Of a DNA stretch of 64,000 nucleotides, positions 16,868 to 26,734 are shown in pieces. The DNA is from Mucispirillum schaedleri ASF457. Lineage in GTDB: Bacteria; Chrysiogenota; Deferribacteres; Deferribacterales; Mucispirillaceae. A model generated the notes under the pieces. The model saw nothing but the letters and a program-made list of their open reading frames with translations, was not told the DNA's origin and made no database searches. Each line of letters opens with the position of its first letter. Position 1 is the first letter of the stretch. The stretch is taken from assembly GCF_000487995.2 (NCBI RefSeq), contig NZ_CP097562.1:2105001-2169000 (forward strand), read 5' to 3'. Both the position numbers and the translations under genes were made by a program.

Positions 16868-17560
16868 ATGATTTATTCTACTGAAGTAGAGCATATGTGT
16901 CCAATAGCAAAAGGTGCATATCATGGTCCTGCACCAATACCACAGGAAGGTAAATGGGTTCAGGCAAAAGAAATTAAAGATATAAGCGGGCTTACTCACG
17001 GAGTAGGCTGGTGTGCTCCACAGCAGGGAGCATGCAAATTAACATTAAATGTTAAAGACGGTATTATTGAAGAAGCACTTGTTGAAACATTAGGCTGTTC
17101 AGGTATGACACATTCTGCTGCTATGGCATCAGAAATTCTTCCGGGTAAAACAATTTTAGAAGCATTAAATACAGATTTAGTCTGTGATGCTATCAATGTT
17201 GCTATGCGTGAACTTTTCTTACAAATAGTATACGGCAGGTCTCAGACTGCATTTTCAGAAGGTGGTCTGCCAATAGGTGCCAGTTTAGAAGATTTAGGTA
17301 AAGGTTTAAGAAGTCAGGTTGGCACAATGTTTGGCACAAAAGCAAAAGGTGCCAGATATTTAGAGATGGCAGAAGGTTATATTACAAGAGTTGCAGTTGA
17401 TGCGGATAATGAAATTATTGGCTATGAGTTTGTAAATCTTGGTAAAATGATGGATGCAGTCAAAAAAGGCACTCCAGCAGAAGATGCTTTAAACAAGGCA
17501 AAAGGTGTTTATGGCAGATTTAACGATGCGGCAAAATATATTGACCCGCGTCATGAATAA
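16868..17560 (+). CDS. NifU-like iron-sulfur scaffold-type protein of the GGGtGRT pair
   Basis: I chose the ATG at 16868 (MIYSTEVEHMCPIAKG), which has GGGAGGT 8 bp before it; the earlier in-frame ATG at 16808 has none. The 230-residue product holds cysteine-bearing segments (GVGWCAPQQGACKLTLNV, ETLGCSGMTHSAAMASEIL) that resemble the NifU/IscU scaffold fold. Proteins of this family are regularly encoded just before a GGGtGRT protein, as here. A role in iron-sulfur cluster handling is annotated for the family, but the exact reaction is not established. Only 17 bp separate it from the next gene. Confidence 0.78.
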   Translation: MIYSTEVEHMCPIAKGAYHGPAPIPQEGKWVQAKEIKDISGLTHGVGWCAPQQGACKLTLNVKDGIIEEALVETLGCSGMTHSAAMASEILPGKTILEALNTDLVCDAINVAMRELFLQIVYGRSQTAFSEGGLPIGASLEDLGKGLRSQVGTMFGTKAKGARYLEMAEGYITRVAVDADNEIIGYEFVNLGKMMDAVKKGTPAEDALNKAKGVYGRFNDAAKYIDPRHE

Positions 17561-17577
17561 TAATAAGGAGTGTAATT

Positions 17578-18576
17578 ATGGCATTATTTGAAAGTTATGA
17601 AAGGCGTATAGATAAAGTTAATGCAGCTTTAAAAGAATATGGCATATCAAGCTGTGAAGAAGCTCTTAAAATATGTGAAGAAAAAGGCTTTAATCCATAT
17701 AATATGGTAAAAGAAATCCAGCCTATTGCCTTTGAAAATGCTTGCTGGGCATACACTTGCGGTGCTGCTATTGCAGTTAAAAAAGGCTCAAACACAGCAG
17801 CAGAAGCGGCTGAAAATATAGGTATAGGTTTACAGGCTTTTTGTATCTCTGGCTCTGTTGCAGAAGACAGGAAAGTAGGTTTAGGGCATGGCAACCTTGG
17901 AGCTATGCTTTTAAGAGATGAAACAAAATGTTTTGCTTTTTTAGCAGGTCATGAATCATTTGCAGCAGCAGAAGGTGCAATTGGTATTGTTAAAAATGCT
18001 AATAAAGCAAGACAAACTCCATTAAGAGTTATCTTAAATGGTCTTGGCAAAGATGCAGCACAAATCATTTCCCGCATTAATGGTTTCACTTATGTTCAAA
18101 CTCAGTTTGACTATTCATCTGGTGAAGTAAAAGTAGTTAAAGAAAAAGCATACTCTAATGGTGAGCGTGCAAATGTTCGCTGCTATGGTGCAGATGATGT
18201 GAGAGAAGGTGTTGCAATAATGCACTTAGAAGGTGTTGATGTATCTATTACAGGCAACTCTACAAACCCAACTCGTTTTCAGCATCCTGTTGCAGGCACA
18301 TATAAAAAAGAATGCAACGAGCAGAATAAAAAATATTTCTCAGTGGCATCAGGTGGCGGCACAGGCAGAACTCTGCACCCAGATAATATGGCAGCAGGTC
18401 CTGCATCTTACGGCATGACTGATACTATGGGAAGAATGCACTCAGATGCTCAGTTTGCAGGTTCTTCATCAGTGCCGGCTCATGTTGAAATGATGGGATT
18501 TTTAGGTATGGGTAATAACCCTATGGTTGGTGCGACTGTTGCAGTAGCTGTTGCAACTGCTCAGGCTTTAAAATAA
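17578..18576 (+). CDS. GGGtGRT-family protein
   Basis: A 332-residue protein carrying the family's naming motif in ASGGGTGRTLHPDNMAAGP, followed by the conserved C-terminus (HVEMMGFLGMGNNPMVGATVAVAVA). It also has a conserved middle part, AFLAGHESFAAAEGAIGIVKNANKARQTPLRV. The function is not known in detail; the constant pairing with a NifU-like protein suggests joint action on a metal cluster. Ribosome-binding site AAGGAG is 8 bp before the ATG. A strong GC-rich terminator follows. Confidence 0.85.
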   Translation: MALFESYERRIDKVNAALKEYGISSCEEALKICEEKGFNPYNMVKEIQPIAFENACWAYTCGAAIAVKKGSNTAAEAAENIGIGLQAFCISGSVAEDRKVGLGHGNLGAMLLRDETKCFAFLAGHESFAAAEGAIGIVKNANKARQTPLRVILNGLGKDAAQIISRINGFTYVQTQFDYSSGEVKVVKEKAYSNGERANVRCYGADDVREGVAIMHLEGVDVSITGNSTNPTRFQHPVAGTYKKECNEQNKKYFSVASGGGTGRTLHPDNMAAGPASYGMTDTMGRMHSDAQFAGSSSVPAHVEMMGFLGMGNNPMVGATVAVAVATAQALK

Positions 18577-18602
18577 GCATATTATAAATTAATTGTAAAT
18601 AA

Positions 18603-18639
18603 AAAACCCCGCTTTTTGTTTTACTTTAAGCGGGGTTTT
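18603..18639. terminator. Strong terminator after the GGGtGRT pair
   Basis: A 12-bp perfect stem (18603-18614 with 18628-18639) built on CCCCGC/GCGGGG, with A's on one side and T's on the other, so it could work in both directions. The 150 bp after it to the M29 gene are plain AT-rich spacer. Confidence 0.9.
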
Positions 18640-18792
18640 ATATGTAGCAAAAGTTTTTATTTATAATGTTTTAATAAGTTTGCAGGTTTAAATATTTTTT
18701 ATTATTATTTTTTATATTTCATATATTAAATAATATTATATTTATTGCTTACAATTAAACTCAAAAACTTTTTAGGACACTATATTTTTATT

Positions 18793-19899
18793 CTATAAAA
18801 TATGTTTGCCGTCTTTATATACAAGCACACCATCAGCTTCTACTGTGCCACCGTTTTTCATATCTTTTATTAAATCCCAGTGCAGAGCAGAAATATTTTT
18901 TCCGCCAACTTCCTGATAGCTTGCACCAACTGCCAAGTGCATTGATTTCCCTATTTTTTCATCAAATAATATATTTTTAGTAGGTATTTGTATGTTATCA
19001 TTAAGCCCGAAAGCGATTTCACCTGCAAAGCGTGAGCCTTCATCCATATCAAGCATTTTATGTAAGAAATCCTGTCCTTTTTCAGCACGAGCTTCTACAA
19101 CCTTTCCTTTTTCAAACCTTAAAAAAACATTTTTTGCTTCTACACCATTATAAGTTGTAGGTATATCAAATAAAATAGTGCCTTCTGCACTGTCTTCTAC
19201 TGGGCTTGTAAATACTTCCCCGTCTGGCATATTTCTATAACCGCAGCAGTTTTCCCATTTTCTACCTGTTACATTTAATTTTAAATTAGTATCTTGTCCT
19301 TTAATATGCAGCCATTTAGTGCCATTCATCCTTTCTGCTATTGCTTCCTGCTCCGCTTCTACTTTTTTCCATGCAGCTATTGGGTCATCTTCATTTAATT
19401 TACATGCTTCATAAACAAATGCTGTATATTCATCAAGAGACATTTCAGCATCCTGAGCCATAGACTGATTAGGATATGGGCATAATGACCAGCGGAATTT
19501 GCCTTCTAATTCTCGTTTATTCATAATTTCTCTGACTGGAAGAGCAGTTTTACGCATTAATGCTATTTTGCTGTGGTCTGCATTAGTAAGAGATTTTGTA
19601 TTGATAGTAGAATCAATATAAATATAAGCTGTCATAATTTCAGCCTGTTTTATATCAAATTCAGGCAGATAAGTAAGCTGTTCATAGCTTGCATATTTTG
19701 CCATATATTCTTGACTTTCAGGTATAAAAAGCCTTAAAAATGGATATGCACCAAGTTTTATAATTTCTTTATACATAGCTTTTATAAGTGGTTCTGCTGA
19801 TGTTTCTGCTTTTATTTGCACCACATCCCCTTTTTTTAATTTAAGAGAATGGTGGGTAATAAGTTGTGCTAATTTCTCTTCATAAGATATATACTGCAT
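18793..19899 (-). CDS. M29 family (thermophilic-type) aminopeptidase
   Basis: A 368-residue metallo-aminopeptidase of the AmpS/PepS type. Recognisable parts are the N-terminal YEEKLAQLITHHSLKLKKGDVVQIKAET, TKWLHIKGQDTNLKLNVTGR, MPDGEVFTSPVEDSAEGTILFD and the closing metal-binding region KSMHLAVGASY...SALHWDLIKDMKNGGTVEADG. Members remove N-terminal residues from peptides in the cytoplasm using two metal ions. The ribosome-binding site (AGGAG) lies inside the 26-bp target duplication of IS copy 3, immediately upstream. The original upstream region is now 1.1 kb away on the far side of the IS. Confidence 0.9.
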   Translation of the reverse strand: MQYISYEEKLAQLITHHSLKLKKGDVVQIKAETSAEPLIKAMYKEIIKLGAYPFLRLFIPESQEYMAKYASYEQLTYLPEFDIKQAEIMTAYIYIDSTINTKSLTNADHSKIALMRKTALPVREIMNKRELEGKFRWSLCPYPNQSMAQDAEMSLDEYTAFVYEACKLNEDDPIAAWKKVEAEQEAIAERMNGTKWLHIKGQDTNLKLNVTGRKWENCCGYRNMPDGEVFTSPVEDSAEGTILFDIPTTYNGVEAKNVFLRFEKGKVVEARAEKGQDFLHKMLDMDEGSRFAGEIAFGLNDNIQIPTKNILFDEKIGKSMHLAVGASYQEVGGKNISALHWDLIKDMKNGGTVEADGVLVYKDGKHIL

Positions 19900-19900
19900 A

Positions 19901-19926
19901 AAATCTCCTTAGTGTGTTTTAATTTT
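19901..19926. repeat. Left 26-bp target duplication of IS copy 3
   Basis: Identical to 21021-21046 over 26 of 26 bases. It contains the ribosome-binding site of the M29 peptidase gene (TCTCCTT on the plus strand). Confidence 0.95.
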
Positions 19927-19968
19927 GTAAGATTATGAGACATATGTTACAAAAATAAGTATAAAAAA

Positions 19969-20026
19969 ATACCTCTTAGTATATAGTATAAAATTAAGCA
20001 AAAAACTAAACTAAACTAAGAGGTAT
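19969..20026 (+). promoter_or_regulatory. Start-site hairpin and internal promoter of the IS
   Basis: ATACCTCTTAGT (19969-19980) pairs perfectly over 12 bp with 20015-20026, which contains the AGAGGT ribosome-binding site just before the ATG at 20031. The 34-nt loop holds a -10-like TATAAA (19987-19992). Transcripts starting inside the loop lack the left arm and leave the ribosome site free. Read-through transcripts from outside would fold and hide it. The same arms are present in all five copies. Confidence 0.7.
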
Positions 20027-20030
20027 CACA

Positions 20031-20969
20031 ATGAATAAAGTGATAATAACAGAAGAAATGCGATTTCGTCAACGGTTATGTGAGTATGCATTAAAAAAAG
20101 GAGCAACGAAAGCAGCCCGCAAATATCAAGTGAACCGTATGTTTGTATACAGGCATTTAAAGAAATATGATGGAACAGTTCAGAGTTTATCTTTTAAAAG
20201 TCGTAGACCAAGAACCAGTCCAAATAAGCATAGTAAAGAAGAGCTTGATTTAATATTTAACACATATGCCGAGCATGGTTTGTATGGTAATGCGGAGGTA
20301 TATGTCAGACTTCTAGAAATTGGTTATAATCGTAGTTTTGGCAGTATGTGTATGCAGATAAGGAAGAAAGGCTTAAAGTCATTAAACAAGTCAAAAAAGA
20401 GCTATACAAGATATGAACCAATAACAGGTCAGTATATAGGCGACAAGGTTCAGATAGATATAAAATATGTTCCACAGGAATGTATAATGTTTTCCAGCTA
20501 TGGTAAAAAATATTATCAGATAACAGCGATAGATGAATACAGCAGAATGAGAGTATTAGAAATAGTAGAAGAAAAAAGCACATTTGAAACAGGTAAGTTT
20601 TTAGACGAACTGGAAAGTAAATTTGGCTTTCCACTAAAAACAATTCAAGTGGATAATGGCTATGAGTTTGTAAATGATAAGGAAGTTACAAACAAGAAAA
20701 GCTATTTTGAAGAGACAGCTGAAAAGAAAGGATATACTATTAAACGAATAAGACCTTATTCACCTTGGCAGAATGGAAAGGTGGAAAGAAGTCATAGAGA
20801 GGATGGAAAAATTTTATATGCAAATAATAAATTCTATTCCAAAGATGAATTAATTAAGGCTCTTAAACAGCATGAAGATAGATATAATAATACTGCTAAA
20901 ACATGCTTAAATTTTAAATCTCCATATGAGATTGTTATTGAAAATAAATTATTGCTTGATTTATATTAA
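20031..20969 (+). CDS. DDE transposase of the 1,094-bp IS, copy 3
   Basis: Full-length 312 residues with the same HTH and D143/D208/E252 residues as the other copies. It has V in RVLEIV, S in ESKFGF and Q in LKQHED. It is read divergently from the M29 peptidase gene and sits between that gene and its former upstream region. Confidence 0.93.
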   Translation: MNKVIITEEMRFRQRLCEYALKKGATKAARKYQVNRMFVYRHLKKYDGTVQSLSFKSRRPRTSPNKHSKEELDLIFNTYAEHGLYGNAEVYVRLLEIGYNRSFGSMCMQIRKKGLKSLNKSKKSYTRYEPITGQYIGDKVQIDIKYVPQECIMFSSYGKKYYQITAIDEYSRMRVLEIVEEKSTFETGKFLDELESKFGFPLKTIQVDNGYEFVNDKEVTNKKSYFEETAEKKGYTIKRIRPYSPWQNGKVERSHREDGKILYANNKFYSKDELIKALKQHEDRYNNTAKTCLNFKSPYEIVIENKLLLDLY

Positions 20970-21020
20970 GTTAAGATTTATTTTTTACTAAAAGTGTAAC
21001 ATTTGTCCTGTTAGTTAAGA

Positions 21021-21046
21021 AAATCTCCTTAGTGTGTTTTAATTTT
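21021..21046. repeat. Right 26-bp target duplication of IS copy 3
   Basis: Identical to 19901-19926. From here to about 21060 lies the sequence that formerly preceded the M29 peptidase gene. Confidence 0.95.
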
Positions 21047-21208
21047 CTATTGAAAATATATAAATAATCATATATCTTAAATATACAGTTAAGTCTGTTA
21101 TGTAAAATTGTCAATATTTTTATAAAAATAATCTATTCTTTTTTACATTTTTAGTATGTTTATTTTGAATATATGTATTATTTTTATAAATATTTTATGA
21201 GTATAGTT

Positions 21209-22216
21209 ATGAAGAAATATTTGATGATTATTTTAATCTTTTCAGTATCTTTCCAGTTATATGGTCAGTCAAGTAATTTTTTTGGCAATATACATGTTAT
21301 CACTCCAAAAGATTATTTTAATGCAGACAATACATCATATTATTTTGGATATGATGGCATAAAAACAATAAAAATAGATAACAGTTCGTTAATTATGAAT
21401 GAGCTGGCAGTTTTTTCTAATCATGGTTATGGTCATATATCTTTCAGCAGTTTTTTAACAGGTGTTTCTGAGGCTTTATATGCAGATGACGGCTCATTAG
21501 TAATTTATAGAACAAATAATGATTTCAGCTGTCAAAATGATACAGACAGCAACTGTTTATATTCACCTGTATATATAAGAAAGATTAATAAAAAGAGTTT
21601 AACAGGCAATATGTCCTTATATAGAATAGATAATACTATTCCACTGGAAGAAAAAGATATTATTAATTTTCCAGCAGGCTCAGAACTTTATTCTATTGTG
21701 GTAGAAGTCCCGGGTTATGATTTAAGCACATTTCTAGATATGACAAGCCTTGTATGCTCTAAAAATGAAGATAATCTATGCAGAGGTGTTATAAATAATG
21801 GTGTTATAGATAAAGCAGCATTATTTGAGCTTTCAAATATAAAAGAAAAAGATAAAGAGTTTTTATTTTCAGATACAGGTGATGGTTTAGTGTATAACTT
21901 TGATTTAATAGATAATAAGGTTATCCCATACAATAAAGAGTGTGTTCAGTCTGCGGTTGCTTTTGATGATTTGCAGGGCTGTATAGAGAGCAGTATGCCA
22001 AAAGGCACAATAACACAGAACAGACATCCATCAGGCATTATTTACTGGGAGATTGATTATAAAAATCCTGCTGTGGATAATGTATTTTTTTGGGTAAATA
22101 ACAGGGGAGAGCCATTTAAAGCTTATACTAACAGCAGGCTGGTTTATAATTTTAGTTTATTTAATAAAAATGCTGCTGATGTTATAAGCAGGGTATTCAT
22201 TGGTAAATTTGAATAG
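21209..22216 (+). CDS. Exported protein of unknown function
   Basis: I do not recognise a family. The likely start is the ATG at 21209 (MKKYLMIILIFSVSFQLYGQS), which gives a normal signal peptide ending around LYG-QS; earlier in-frame ATGs would only lengthen it. The mature protein of about 315 residues is rich in N, D, S and Y, with beta-strand-like segments and four cysteines in two close groups (SCQNDTDSNCLY and CSKNEDNLCRG) that may form disulfides, plus a later CVQS...GCIESS pair. It should be periplasmic or on the surface. No strong ribosome-binding site is visible. It ends 10 bp before the TetR gene, so the two may be co-transcribed. Confidence 0.6.
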   Translation: MKKYLMIILIFSVSFQLYGQSSNFFGNIHVITPKDYFNADNTSYYFGYDGIKTIKIDNSSLIMNELAVFSNHGYGHISFSSFLTGVSEALYADDGSLVIYRTNNDFSCQNDTDSNCLYSPVYIRKINKKSLTGNMSLYRIDNTIPLEEKDIINFPAGSELYSIVVEVPGYDLSTFLDMTSLVCSKNEDNLCRGVINNGVIDKAALFELSNIKEKDKEFLFSDTGDGLVYNFDLIDNKVIPYNKECVQSAVAFDDLQGCIESSMPKGTITQNRHPSGIIYWEIDYKNPAVDNVFFWVNNRGEPFKAYTNSRLVYNFSLFNKNAADVISRVFIGKFE

Positions 22217-22226
22217 TGGAGGTTTT

Positions 22227-22817
22227 ATGAGGGAAAGGCATAGGTCGCAGGAAACAAAGGAAAGGTTTAAAAAAGCATTTTTTGCTTTATATGCAGAAAA
22301 AAAAATTGAAAAAATTACAATTAAAGAGGTGGCAGATTTAGCAGGTTTTAATCGCGGCACTTTTTATTTATATTATAAAAGTATATATGATTTACTGCAA
22401 AAATCAGAGCAGGAGCTTCTTGATGATTTTGCTAAAATGATAGATTTTAATGTTCAGTTTTATTTTGGTTTGATAGATGCACCAGATGAATCAATGCAGC
22501 CAAATTCTTTAGAGCATACTGAATATATCCGCATATTAAATGGTGAAAATGGTGACCCTCGTTTTAAATCCCGTATGAAAAATATTATAAAAGATGCTTA
22601 TAGAAAACATATAAGTCAGGATAATTCTGTCAGGGTAAGTAAATTTGAATATCTGCTTGAATATGTTGTAGAAGCAAATATGTCTATTTTTCAATACTGG
22701 TTTATGAATAGAGATAAAGATTTTCCAAGAATTTCATTGAAAGATGTTAGTGAGATTATTCAGTATGTAGACCAGAATGGTTTTAAAAAAGCCTTTGAAA
22801 CATTTGCAGATAAGTAA
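22227..22817 (+). CDS. TetR/AcrR-family transcriptional regulator
   Basis: The ATG at 22227 (MRERHRSQETKERFKK) is preceded by GGAGG at 5 bp, so I prefer it to an earlier in-frame start. The 196-residue protein has the TetR DNA-binding domain in residues ~8-55, including the helix-turn-helix EKITIKEVADLAGFNRGTFYLYYKSIYDLL. The variable C-terminal ligand and dimer domain follows. The neighbouring exported protein gene is the nearest candidate partner. No efflux operon is adjacent. Confidence 0.87.
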   Translation: MRERHRSQETKERFKKAFFALYAEKKIEKITIKEVADLAGFNRGTFYLYYKSIYDLLQKSEQELLDDFAKMIDFNVQFYFGLIDAPDESMQPNSLEHTEYIRILNGENGDPRFKSRMKNIIKDAYRKHISQDNSVRVSKFEYLLEYVVEANMSIFQYWFMNRDKDFPRISLKDVSEIIQYVDQNGFKKAFETFADK

Positions 22818-22855
22818 TTGAATATATTTTATATTATACAGCTTTCACATTATAA

Positions 22856-22976
22856 GTCATTTTGAGCCTGATTTGTAAAGGCGAAAAAACTAATATTTTA
22901 TATATTGCAGTAATGTATAATATATTTAAAACTATCTAGCTTTTTAGATACCTCGCCTTTTGGCTCAGTAAGACAT
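22856..22976. repeat. MITE-like palindromic unit 1
   Basis: A 121-bp unit. The left arm reads GTCATTTTGAGCCTG...AAAGGCGAAAAA and the right arm is the inverted form, TAGATACCTCGCCTTTTGGCTCAGTAAGACAT in two stretches. The centre is AT-rich. There is no gene within it. Confidence 0.7.
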
Positions 22977-23052
22977 AACGATACAGCTCTATTATATAAT
23001 TATGTTTGGATAAATCTAAATATATAAGTTGCTATACTAATTCACACACATT

Positions 23053-23172
23053 GTCATTCTGAGCATAGCGAAGAATCTATATATATTAATTTCAATAATT
23101 ATAAATACTATTTCTAAAACTGTTGCAGTTCTTATATTCTAGATACTTTGCCTTTCAGGCTCAGTAAGACAT
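23053..23172. repeat. MITE-like palindromic unit 2
   Basis: A second, 120-bp unit in the same 414-bp spacer. The left arm is GTCATTCTGAGCATAGCGAAG and the right arm, inverted, is GATACTTTGCC...GGCTCAGTAAGACAT. No coding frame covers the spacer 22818-23231. Confidence 0.7.
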
Positions 23173-23198
23173 CTGCATTATATGAAATTTTAAAATTA

Positions 23199-23224
23199 AA
23201 GAGGTTTGTTTTACCAAACCTCTT
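23199..23224 (-). terminator. Terminator after enolase
   Basis: A 10-bp perfect stem AAGAGGTTTG (23199-23208 with 23215-23224) with a 6-nt loop, followed on the minus strand by TAATTTT. It is directly downstream of the eno stop codon. Confidence 0.75.
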
Positions 23225-23231
23225 ATTTATA

Positions 23232-24539
<1,308 letters not shown>

Positions 24540-24712
24540 TTAATGTATTTTATTATTTTTTTAAATAAAGTTCAATATATTTTACTTCATTTTTATGTTT
24601 AAAAAAAATAGTTTTTTTGTTATATATAAAACTAGATATAGTTCTAAATAACAGGCTGTAGTTGAAACTGTAAGCTTTTTGGATACTATCAAAAATTGAA
24701 GAGGTAATCGTT

Positions 24713-26023
24713 TTGTATAAAATACCAAATCTAGTGTATGCTAATGAAAAAGGGGAGATATTTGACCATCCAGAATTAAAAATGGCAGTTCGCAGCGGTC
24801 CTTATGATTTTATTCCTTATGAAACGGAGCTTATAAGACTTCCAAAATCATCAAGGCTTTATTTTATGCCACATACTCATCCTGTAGCTTATGATGAGAA
24901 TAAGGCGAATATGATAGAGTTTAAAGAGGGCTTTGCAGTCAGTGTGTTTTTATCCCCTGGATTTTTAAGGCTTTTTTTACCGGCTTACAGAAAAACAAAA
25001 GATTACACTATGCCATTATTTGCATATACTGCGGTAGGTTATCTTGATGGCCACTTTGTAGTGCTTGCAATACAGGTGGATAATATATCAAAATGGGACC
25101 CTGCAAATTATGATTTTTCCTGTAATTTTGATAAACAGGTTGATGAATTTATAAAAAATGCCCCAGAAAACAGACTTTATAACCAGCTTAGGAAATGTGC
25201 AACAGAATATCACTGCACAGCAGCAAAAAATGTATTTTATCCACGATGGGAGTGCCCTATTCCAACAAGCCCAGCATGCAATAGTGCATGTGTAGGCTGT
25301 ATTTCATTACAGGCTTCAGAATGCTGCCCGTCGCCGCAGGATAGAATATCTTTTGCCCCAACTGCTGAAGAAATTGCAGAAGTAGCAATACGCCATGGTG
25401 AAAGGGCGAAAGACCCGCTTGTAAGTTTTGGACAGGGTTGTGAAGGAGACCCATGCCTTGCAGCAGATAATATTGCAAAGGCAGTTAAAATTATTAAAAG
25501 AGAAAATCCAAACCTGACAGTTAATTTTAATTCTAACTGCTCCATACCTGATAATGTGGCAAAGGTTTTAGATGCTGGTGTAGACAGTGTAAGGGTCAGC
25601 TTAAATTCTGTAATAGAAAGCACATATAATGCTTATTACCGCCCACGCACATACAAATTTCAAGATGTAGTAAAAAGTGTAGAATTAATTAAGCAGGCAC
25701 AAGTATTTTTACAGCTTAATTTATTGACATTTCCGGGAGTAAATGACAGAGCATCAGAAACATCTGCACTGCTTGATTTTGTGGAAGAATATAAAGTTGA
25801 TTTAATACAGATGCGTAATTTAAATATTGATGCAGAGCTTTTACTTTCAAGTCTGCAGTTAAAGCCAGATGAAATACACGGCATAAAAAATATGATGAAA
25901 CTGATTAAAAAAAGGCATCCAGAAATACAGTTTGGTTATTTTAACAGAATGAAGAAAGATTTTCATGCACACTCAGGTTTTCCTGATTTAAGACAGCCTA
26001 AAAAGGGGAAAAGCCATATTTAA
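24713..26023 (+). CDS. Radical SAM protein with an N-terminal extension
   Basis: Starts at TTG 24713 (GAGG about 9 bp upstream), giving 436 residues. The first ~180 residues are a separate domain with no motif I know. The radical SAM cluster motif CxxxCxxC is C189, C193 and C196 (ACNSACVGC), followed by VSFGQGCEGDPCL, the glycine-rich SAM-binding strand, and more cysteines (ASECCPS) that could hold a second cluster. The reaction is unknown. It is followed 7 bp later by a probable tRNA-modifying methyltransferase, so a shared role in RNA modification is possible but only inferred. Confidence 0.8.
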   Translation: MYKIPNLVYANEKGEIFDHPELKMAVRSGPYDFIPYETELIRLPKSSRLYFMPHTHPVAYDENKANMIEFKEGFAVSVFLSPGFLRLFLPAYRKTKDYTMPLFAYTAVGYLDGHFVVLAIQVDNISKWDPANYDFSCNFDKQVDEFIKNAPENRLYNQLRKCATEYHCTAAKNVFYPRWECPIPTSPACNSACVGCISLQASECCPSPQDRISFAPTAEEIAEVAIRHGERAKDPLVSFGQGCEGDPCLAADNIAKAVKIIKRENPNLTVNFNSNCSIPDNVAKVLDAGVDSVRVSLNSVIESTYNAYYRPRTYKFQDVVKSVELIKQAQVFLQLNLLTFPGVNDRASETSALLDFVEEYKVDLIQMRNLNIDAELLLSSLQLKPDEIHGIKNMMKLIKKRHPEIQFGYFNRMKKDFHAHSGFPDLRQPKKGKSHI

Positions 26024-26030
26024 TAGAAAT

Positions 26031-26708
26031 ATGCCTGCCTGTATATATGGCAATAAAAAAATAATAAATACTCGTGACGGTTCATATACATTTTACAGTA
26101 TGGAGTATAATGAATCCTACAAAACAAAATCAGTAGGGGCATATACTGAAAGTCTGCATAAATTTGTAAACGGCACAAATATAATAGAAAGAGCCAGAGA
26201 AAAAAATATCAGGCTTTTAGATATATGTTTTGGTATAGGGCTTAATTTAGCAGTAACATTTGATGAGGCATTAAAAAACGGTATTACAAACAGGATACAT
26301 GCTCTTTCTGTGGAAAAAGATGCATCTCTTATAAGTATAGTGAAAAATACCCATATTTTAATGCCTGTAAATGGTTATAAAGTAGTCCGAAGTCTTTTAG
26401 ATAATAATTATGTAGATAATTTTTCAATGGAAATATATATTCAAGATGCTGTAAATTTTATTTATTCACTAAACCATAAGTTTGATGTTATATATTTTGA
26501 CCCATTTTCTAAAAAGCATAATAGTGAAATGTGGAGCGATGATATGTTCTGCAAGCTGTATTCGCTTTTAGAAACAGGTGGAGTATTAACAACTTATGCT
26601 TCTGGCAAAGGTATAAAAGAAAGCCTTGTAAATGCAGGATTTTCCATATCAAGTTTAGTTTCATTAGGCACAAGATACCAGCCTGCAACAAAAGCTGTGA
26701 AATATTGA
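26031..26708 (+). CDS. MnmD-like tRNA methyltransferase
   Basis: 225 residues. It has the SAM-binding segment IRLLDICFGIGLNLAVTFDEAL. The DUF752/MnmC-N pattern is VIYFDPFSKKHNSEMWSDDMFCKLY and then TGGVLTTYASGKGIKESLVNAGF. This family performs the SAM-dependent methylation that completes mnm5(s2)U34 in tRNA. The oxidase half found in fused MnmC is absent, as in stand-alone MnmD. It is probably translated together with the radical SAM gene 7 bp upstream. The 3' end lies 26 bp from the left end of the IS3 element. Confidence 0.78.
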   Translation: MPACIYGNKKIINTRDGSYTFYSMEYNESYKTKSVGAYTESLHKFVNGTNIIERAREKNIRLLDICFGIGLNLAVTFDEALKNGITNRIHALSVEKDASLISIVKNTHILMPVNGYKVVRSLLDNNYVDNFSMEIYIQDAVNFIYSLNHKFDVIYFDPFSKKHNSEMWSDDMFCKLYSLLETGGVLTTYASGKGIKESLVNAGFSISSLVSLGTRYQPATKAVKY

Positions 26709-26734
26709 TATTATATATGCTAGATTTAGCCAAA

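Larger units (their letters stand above)
19927..21020 (+). mobile_element. 1,094-bp insertion sequence, copy 3
   Basis: The cleanest copy for defining the element: a perfect 26-bp duplication on both sides marks the ends GTAAGATT... and ...GTTAAGA. It is the only copy in plus orientation. Together with copy 4 it forms a subtype with GATTATGAGAC at the transposase-proximal end and ACTTTTAGT near the other end. Confidence 0.95.
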
